Assembly (NCBI RefSeq): GCF_008831285.2
Contig: NC_045139.1
Coordinates: 9,396,204-9,460,203 of the forward strand
Reading direction: 5' to 3'
Source of the DNA: Nymphaea colorata
Taxonomy: Eukaryota; Streptophyta; Magnoliopsida; Nymphaeales; Nymphaeaceae
DNA: 64,000 nt
In this document: piece after piece, positions 56,441 through 64,000 of the stretch
Layout: every line of letters starts with the position of its first letter
Numbering within the stretch: the first letter of the stretch is position 1
Notes under the pieces: model-generated
Told to the model about the DNA's origin: nothing
The model's database searches: none
Seen by the model: the letters and a program-made list of their open reading frames with translations, nothing else
Program-made: the position numbers and the translations under genes

Positions 56441-57433
56441 GTTGCTGGTAGAGTGCTCTCATGTGTGGCTTCATCCTCCTATCACTGCATAGCATAAGCA
56501 GATTGCTTCGAAAAGCTAGCCTAGTTGTGCTTGACATTCGGGCATTTTAATGCAAAGTCATTCTCACTACATTGCCGGCACTTCAATCCTAGTGGTGGTC
56601 GAAAAGGCTTATAAGTGTTGCCATCTCACCCACTTCCACCACTGTTCTTCTTGACAGTTGCATTATTGTTCCCCTTTTCTACTTGTCCAGTTCTCCGGTT
56701 GTTTCCACCACTATCGTGGTTGCCGTTGCCACCCTTTTTGTAGTTAGAGGGCTTATGCTCAAACTTCGGCCACTTCGATGTATCAACCAAGCATTTGGCT
56801 GCTGCAAGGGCACTGGTTAAGTCATTAGGATCTTGTCAATGGAGTTCCTGACCCACTGACAACTATAATCCATTCATGAAGTGGAATAGTCTAGCATCGT
56901 AAGACATTCTCGAAACTTCAATCATCTTAGCCGTGAATGTTTGTACATAATCATAGATCGATCTGGTGTGCATGAGTTCCATCAGTCATCGTCTTGTCAG
57001 ATACTCTATGTCTTTGGGTAGGAAAAAATCACAAAGTACAAAGGCCACTCTGAACATCACTCTTGAGGTATTATTCGAGATGATAAAAAAAGTTCTCGAA
57101 TTCCTTAGCATTTCAAACACTGTTATACCTCTTCGGTTCAGGGACTTTCATACGAGGCGCGACACCTACGCCTCTAGCTTCACCCCCACTGGTAAGATGA
57201 TTATCTAGGGTATTGTTTTGCATCCTGGGGACTTGCATCTCATCCTCAATTATAGCTAAATGAGCTAGAAGTTCTCCCAACTGAGAGTTCAGATGGTCCA
57301 GATTTTGATTTGTCCCAACATTGTACTCTTGAAAGCTCCATGTAGCTTTGTTCATTGAATGACTTAAGGAGGCAATGGTTCTCTCGATCGCAACCAGCCA
57401 AGCTTCCATTCCTCCATTGGTCCCACTCATCAT
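56441..57433 (-). pseudogene. gypsy B gag
   Basis: The frame 57433-57113 is the N-terminal part (ERTIASLSHSMNKATWSFQE, QLGELLAHLAIIEDEMQV). The gag core around 56960-57080 is partly deleted. The zinc knuckle near 56590-56550 reads CRQCSENDFALKC, with Asp in place of the His of gypsy A. Confidence 0.82.
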
Positions 57434-57553
57434 GTGTTTCTTCTATTGACAAGTCTGTACACCCTTCGCTGCAAAATTAGGTTCATCTGCAGCCAGTCGT
57501 CAGATCGCTCAACACCGACTTAGCTCTTCACGCCCCGCCATGCCAAATGATCA

Positions 57554-57573
57554 AACTAGGCCTGAAACCAGTT
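57554..57573 (-). other. degenerate primer binding site of gypsy B
   Basis: The minus strand has TGGTTTCAGGCCTAG, similar to TGGTATCAGAGCC (initiator Met tRNA). It lies about 28 bp from the LTR, separated by a T-rich insertion. Confidence 0.45.
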
Positions 57574-57600
57574 GCCATGAGCTTCTTTTTTTTTTACCCG

Positions 57601-57974
57601 TGTGGCCCGGCGATGGGTCCTTTGCATAAGCCTAGAGGGGCTCAAGAGTGTGTGGAAGAGTTGAGATTAGCGAGGGCATGCAAAAATCAAAGATTGCAAG
57701 GAAATAGAGGCATGTTCTTTTAATGAGCATAAATTGCATTGATCATAAGAGTGATGTAAGCAAAGAGGTTTGGAAAAAAATCTCAACTTTACTTATATAG
57801 GATGGCTGAAGTCTTTTATATGGTTCAAATACAGACCACCCCAAACACAAAATCCCCAACATACACTTGGGTCTGGTGGGAGTGTGCTCCATTACAAGTA
57901 AACAAAAGCATAAACCAAAGACATTGTAAGCCAAATGGGAAGTAAGCAAAAACAGATTCAGACACAGGGGAATA
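57601..57974 (-). repeat. 5' LTR of gypsy B (374 bp)
   Basis: It starts TGTGGCCCGGCG and ends GGGGAATA on the plus strand. It has the same length as the 5' LTR of gypsy A (21472-21845), to which it is collinear. Confidence 0.85.
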
Positions 57975-59529
<1,555 letters not shown>

Positions 59530-59730
59530 TCACTGCTGTGCAAGTGCATATTCTCTTAGACACTTGATTTGTTGTTTCAAAAAAGAATTTTCTTGCTTTA
59601 ATAAAGCATTGCACTTTTCAAGTTCTTCAATACTTTTATCTGCAATTTCGCCTGCAGAGTTCGGCCCTACTCTGTATGCATGTACACGTCCACTGTGCTC
59701 TTGTCTCATATAATTTTTAAGATTAGTCAA
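59530..59730 (-). pseudogene. En/Spm-like C-terminal relic, unit 3 (open coiled coil)
   Basis: The 66-codon frame reads MRQEHSGRVHAYRVGPNSAG, then a heptad-rich IEELEKCNALLKQENSFLKQ segment, ending LREYALAQQ. In unit 0 the same sequence has a stop after CSQS; here that segment is deleted so the frame is continuous. The GRVR..G.GP-plus-coiled-coil layout resembles the end of Ptta/En/Spm plant transposase-like proteins. It may be the last exon of a former gene. Confidence 0.42.
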
Positions 59731-61503
59731 CTAGCACTATCATGAGCATGTGAAGGCAGCTGCGATGATGACTCTCTAAGTTTGGCCTAAAATTACATAA
59801 CAATAATATTCATAATAAAGTCAAACTATTATAAATAAAAAAAATGTTCACATACACATCTAATGAAAAATGTAGTTATACGTACAATTATTCCTGCACG
59901 ATCCTGTATTAATACCAGCTGATTAATGGGGATCTATGTGCTTCCAGTGGGTGAATGTTTGGTGAATACTGGAGTGGAGGGTGTCTATCTGTTGTTCGTA
60001 AAACTACTTCGTACATAACTTAGTATATAATTGACCTTCTAAGTAAACCAGTTGCTGCAACTTTCGATAAGGCCAGCTGAAAACAATATTTGTGACATGC
60101 ATGATGGTGGTGATTTCGATTAGAGAGGCATATAAATCTGATCCTCAGTATTTTACATTTTATTGTCAACTTACATTTTACAGAATTGGTCCTAGAGTTC
60201 CAGGGAATGTTTTCTTTCTTCTATACTTCATTTTACAGAATTGGTCCTTGAGTGGACCTTTTTGGCTGTGGGGGCTACTATGGGCACCCGGCTGGGTCGA
60301 GCCCACTGGGCCTGTAAACGTACAGGCTGTTGAGTTTTTGTGCATGCGACAAATATATACCAAAGAAGTGGAGGGTATTTTTGAATTTTATTTTTTATAA
60401 AATAAAGAAAATAATATAAGATGACGGTTATTATGTGGCTCGAATCAATTACGACACTTGACCAGATATGCTATCCACATACAACAATAATATGTGGGAT
60501 CAAATGCAGGTATGCAGTATTTAAATTTGACTTTGACTGTGATTGTATGTATAATGTTGAATAGTCTAATCTACAGGTAAAATTTCGGTCCGAAAAAATT
60601 ATAAAGTTATGGGTGATGTTAAAATTAAATGTGATGTGAAAAGAATGGAAGTGTGAGTTGATGAAAAAAGAAATATTTTGATCCATTTGAAACAGAATTA
60701 GAAGATCATTATAGTCGATAATGAATCAGAACGGTGGTTTGATTTTGCACAAGATATTCAAGGGCATTCTTGTCATTCTAACCTTCCCAAACACGCACAT
60801 AAGGTCAACCAACTCGTAAAATGTGTTTAATTATTTCTCTAAAAATCTGGGAACCTTCAATGAAAATAAAAAGAGGTCCTTATGAGAACAATATTGATGT
60901 GGCATTCCATTTGTGTCCAACTAAACAAACCAAGCTGGTTACATGCATAGGTTTGTGAAGTTGAAGATCCATTTTGTTTTCCTTGCTCTCCTTTTTTTTA
61001 ATTTTTTTTGTTTAATTTGGATAAATTACTATTTTTTTTACTATTTATTACTTTTGTTATGATTAGTCTTAAAAGAATAAAAAACAAGCGATTTGCCTTA
61101 AAACTATGAAAAACACAAGGACATGAATGACATATAAAACTAAAATTGTTTAGCCATGCCACTTGCAACTATCCTTGCCACATAATCATCAAATTATGAG
61201 ATATAAGCATAAATAACTAGAATACGAATGGCAACCAAAATCGAAACCATTTTCTGAATTTTGAGAGCAAACCACTACGCTACTCAAGCATGTTGAACGA
61301 TCATACATAAAACGTTGGGACTGTCTAATCATCAAGAAACAAGTTTGTTCCAAGATATAAAAAATGTAAGTTGACATAAGAAAGTATGCTAACCTACCAT
61401 CCTAAATCTGTAATATCATTTGAAAACAAACAAACAAATACATTTAGCCCACATAATCCTGGCCAAGTTGCACAAGGCAAAAGCGGGAACTCGCGGCCAT
61501 CTG
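59731..61503. other. duplicated DNA downstream of RING copy 3, no gene seen
   Basis: It is collinear with 23700-24975 and, nearer the gene, with 30300-30599 and 41100-41438. Small frames (60092-60400 and others) are not kept in the other copies. Confidence 0.65.
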
Positions 61504-62136
61504 TCAAAATCTAAGTGCACCACCAATGATGGGAGCTAAGTCGGACCGGCACATTGGGCACGAGAAATTGCTACGACACAACAGTTGGAAGAGACATGAA
61601 CGATGGTATGTATGGTGGCATGCAGTGACGATGATGTGATCGGTCGAGTCAAACTCGCTACAGCATATGGGACAGTCATCATCGTCAAGGCGCTCAAGAA
61701 GTCGATCGTACCCATGTTCGCCACTGGGATCACCAGCCTCTTCGTCATTTTTCTCGGTCGTGCATGCTACACGGATCTCCAGTAAGATCGTCGAAAGACG
61801 TGGGTAGCTGTTCCTGGCCGGTAGGACCTTGTCCCTAATGGTAGTAGCTACCAAAGATTTCGCCTCCTCTGCTGACTCGGAATCCATATTCATGTCATCA
61901 TGGAGTGTCCGATAGGCCAGTTGCTTGATACGATCCAAGTCATTAACCTGTGAGGAATAAATGGTGATGGTCTTCTGCTCATAGCAGCATTGTTCCTTTG
62001 TCACGTCACCATCTTCGTCGATGACCTGCAATGTATCTTTGAGGAAGAACCCTATCTTTACCCTCTGTGATGGGACACGACTGCCATCTTCGTGAGGCTG
62101 CGCTCCTGCAATGTTGCCCGTCACACCGATTGCCAT
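61504..62136 (-). CDS. RING-H2 finger protein, copy 3 (210 residues)
   Basis: It is a single-exon gene with the same length and domain plan as the copy at 30600-31232, with no indel between them. The RING-H2 ligands are C155, C158, C173, H175, H178, C181, C193 and C196. The N-terminus starts MAIGVTGNIAGAQPHEDG. The conserved middle part (LAYRTLHDDMNMD, EEAKSLVATTIRDKVLPARN, YPRLSTILLEI) is not a domain I know. E3 ubiquitin ligase activity is inferred from the finger; substrates are unknown. No transmembrane segment. Differences from copy 1 are scattered and mostly conservative, as expected under selection. Confidence 0.87.
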   Translation of the reverse strand: MAIGVTGNIAGAQPHEDGSRVPSQRVKIGFFLKDTLQVIDEDGDVTKEQCCYEQKTITIYSSQVNDLDRIKQLAYRTLHDDMNMDSESAEEAKSLVATTIRDKVLPARNSYPRLSTILLEIRVACTTEKNDEEAGDPSGEHGYDRLLERLDDDDCPICCSEFDSTDHIIVTACHHTYHRSCLFQLLCRSNFSCPMCRSDLAPIIGGALRF

Positions 62137-62829
62137 CTTTGGAAGGATGCACTCCCTTGCTTAGGAGATCTACAAACAAGAAATGATTGGTAGAAGAAGT
62201 CTAGGTTTTTTTTTTCTTCTTCTTCTCTAGTGTGATGGCGTAGGGTTGATTCAGGTCAGATAGATATAGTCTTAGGATATTATGACTAATAAATAGGGAA
62301 TTATGGCCTCAATAAGTAAATGGAGATGTCCTTGACATTTTTATTGACCTTGCCAATTTTCACATTAGATATAGATAAAAACAACATATATGTGTGTGTT
62401 TTACATAACAGTCACAAAACAATAACTTTTTCAGAAAAATACAAACAACACACGATAAATAGGTCAGCAGTTCAAAACTTAAAAAAAAATGTTTTCATTT
62501 TGTTTCATTTTTTTTTCATTTTAAATGTTGTTTAACGTTTTTTATGCCAAGCTGCTTTTTTTGCTTTTTAATTTATATTTATTGATTTTTTTCTTATATT
62601 TGGGTATTTCTGTTCTTATTTTTATTATATATTAAGATTTTCCTTCATTTTTAGGATTTTTAAAAATTGACCATTTTTTTCTTCTTTTTTGTTCATGCTG
62701 ACCTTAGAATACCAAAAATGTATTGCTGTTTATAATGCCAGAATGTTGTTTGTGCCTATGGCTTAGACTCGAGGGATCAGAAAGTATATCAAGTCCAAAT
62801 CCATGGTTTTAGATATAAAGGCAACCTTT
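62137..62829. promoter_or_regulatory. upstream region of RING copy 3
   Basis: It is homologous to 31233-31909 and 42074-42709. The shared ATAAATAGGGAATTATGGCC at 62288-62307 lies about 155 bp upstream of the start codon in plus-strand terms. T-rich runs precede the exon-like block. The promoter role is inferred from position only. Confidence 0.4.
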
Positions 62830-63128
62830 AGTAACGTAAGATCTGCTTGCATTGTTGTTTGTCATGTATTTGCAATTGCCTGGGGCTCATGTAGTTCTTT
62901 TGTTCTTCTTCACACTTTTGTCCAAAGCAAGAAGAACATTTCTTGGCTGCCTGGTGCTCGGCTGGTTCTTTTGTTTCTTCTAGTAAAGGATCAAGTTCTC
63001 AGCCAAAACCTATCCCAGGAGGTGTAGGGACATCCATAATTTTGGAAGAAGAGGAAGAAAGAGTTAGAATTCCTGTAAAGGGTGGATTTCATGAGGTATG
63101 GTTAGCTGTGGACGTGAGATTTGTTTGA
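62830..63128 (+). pseudogene. short conserved exon-like block, unit 3
   Basis: This is the same block as at 31910-32216. A deletion after ISWLPG shifts the frame, but from AGSFVSSSKGSSSQPKP through GVGTSIILEEEEERV to FHEVWLAVDV the old frame is open and similar to unit 1. Confidence 0.5.
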
Positions 63129-63299
63129 TCTTATCTAGTTTAGGTTGCTGATGGTGAATGCTTACAAAAAATAACCTTATAGAAATAGATTCTGTATCTT
63201 AACATACTGGATCATATCTTTATGTGAAATTGAATATTTTTCTAATTTAATAAGGTCGATAGTTTTTCATTTTTTTTAAGTGGGTTTCCGTTATAGGAA
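63129..63299. other. end of unit 3
   Basis: It is collinear with 32230-32415 and 43040-43215 and stops abruptly at about 63299 within CCGTTATAGGAA. Confidence 0.75.
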
Positions 63300-64000
63300 T
63301 GTTAACACCCCAAATTTTTCCACATCAAAATTGAAGCAATGTGAAAATTTCACAAAAAGAATTGTGAAATTTTGCAATTTCAAAGCCAATTTCAAACCTA
63401 AACGCAATTTGGATTCGGATCATGAATTTGACTTGTGATACAAATCCCAATGCAAGATTAGGAGTCCAAACTATGTACAAATGTCATTTGAAATCCAAAT
63501 TCAATTACAAATGTCATTTGAAATCCAAATTCAATTACAAATGTCATTTGAAATCCAAATCCAAATCCAATTGCAAAATTTAAATTTTGACTTAGATCCA
63601 AGGATTGGATCTAATTCAGTCTAGAATGCTACGCGGGACCCAAGTGTGGGCCCCACCTAGTCCGTGTGGCCAAGAGCCCCCCCCCCCCAGGAGTCACACC
63701 CCCCATTTAAAATAAATAAATACATAAATGTTTTCTCCCAATTAAATGAAAAAATCATTTTTAAGGAGAAATGAATGATATGATAACTAAAAACCTAGGA
63801 AAAGATAAACATTTATGCATCTCTTTCTTCTTTAACTAGGTCCTCTTTAAGGGCCCATTTGATTGTCAGGTGAAATCAAAGGGAGGGGTCCGAATGAAAA
63901 CGAAACAAACGGGGTGAAATTTCACTCGTTTAACGTAAAGGCGAGCGGGTGAAATTTCACCGCTCGATTTTCTTTGTCTCACGCCCATTTTCCCCTCTTC
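63300..64000. mobile_element. probable LTR retrotransposon terminus, cut by window end
   Basis: Sequence beginning TGTTAACACCCCAAATTTTT replaces the expected unit sequence found at 32416 and 43216. The TG start and the abrupt junction fit an LTR end. No coding sequence is seen before the window ends. Confidence 0.5.
63481..63560. repeat. 30-bp tandem repeat, about 2.7 copies
   Basis: ATGTCATTTGAAATCCAAAT plus TCAATTACAA recurs at 63481, 63511 and 63541 (the last copy partial). Confidence 0.95.

Larger units (their letters stand above)
47819..57974 (-). mobile_element. gypsy element B (same family as A), interrupted by copia
   Basis: It reads on the minus strand as 5' LTR 57601-57974, gag, protease, RT, RNase H, integrase, 3' LTR 47819-48194. 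Without the copia insertion it is about 5.2 kb. Every domain is present but broken. The sequence right of it equals that right of gypsy A, so it shares its insertion event with A. Confidence 0.9.

Noticed and set aside
63939-63968. Near-palindrome around GGTGAAATTTCACC
   Set aside because: Only 14 bp perfect, next to another GTGAAATTTCAC copy; too short and too close to the window edge to assign a role.

Overview
The window is nuclear DNA from a flowering plant. It is AT-rich and gene-poor, with nested LTR retrotransposons of plant lineages (Ty3/gypsy, Ty1/copia), a hAT transposase relic, En/Spm-like remnants and plant-type introns. I cannot name the species. The only intact non-transposon genes are two single-exon RING-H2 proteins at 30600-31232 and 61504-62136, both on the minus strand; they form a local tandem family with one pseudogene and several relics.

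Layout. From 1 to 21845 lies gypsy element A (minus strand; its left LTR runs off the window). A complete 15.3 kb Tat-lineage element sits inside its integrase at 1340-16653, with LTRs of 3436 and 3271 bp and a perfect 5-bp target duplication (CACTC). A second, inverted and truncated LTR of the Tat family interrupts A at about 18545-20303. From 21846 to about 47800 there is a series of duplicated units: an En/Spm-like C-terminal relic, a RING gene, a short conserved exon-like block, a GAGC-rich MITE-like element and a RING relic. Unit 0 (21846-27900) has lost its RING gene, unit 1 (27900-35300) keeps it, and unit 2 (40420-47600) has a broken copy. A decayed hAT transposase (36939-38981) and a GGATTCGGAT repeat field with a hAT-like terminus (39838-40417) lie between units 1 and 2. 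Gypsy element B (47819-57974), of the same family as A, is interrupted at 50184-55139 by a nearly intact 5 kb copia element. Unit 3 (57975-63299) follows B with an intact RING gene and is cut by what looks like the start of another LTR at 63300.

History. The DNA right of gypsy A (from 21846) matches the DNA right of gypsy B (from 57975). A and B are therefore best read as one old insertion copied by segmental duplication with an offset of about 36 kb. The Tat element then entered only copy A and the copia element only copy B. Every transposon protein shows frameshifts, stops or lost catalytic residues. The two 210-residue RING proteins stay open without indels, which suggests they are the functional content of the region.

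All calls come from reading the sequence and translations; no alignment or database search was run. Relic boundaries are approximate.
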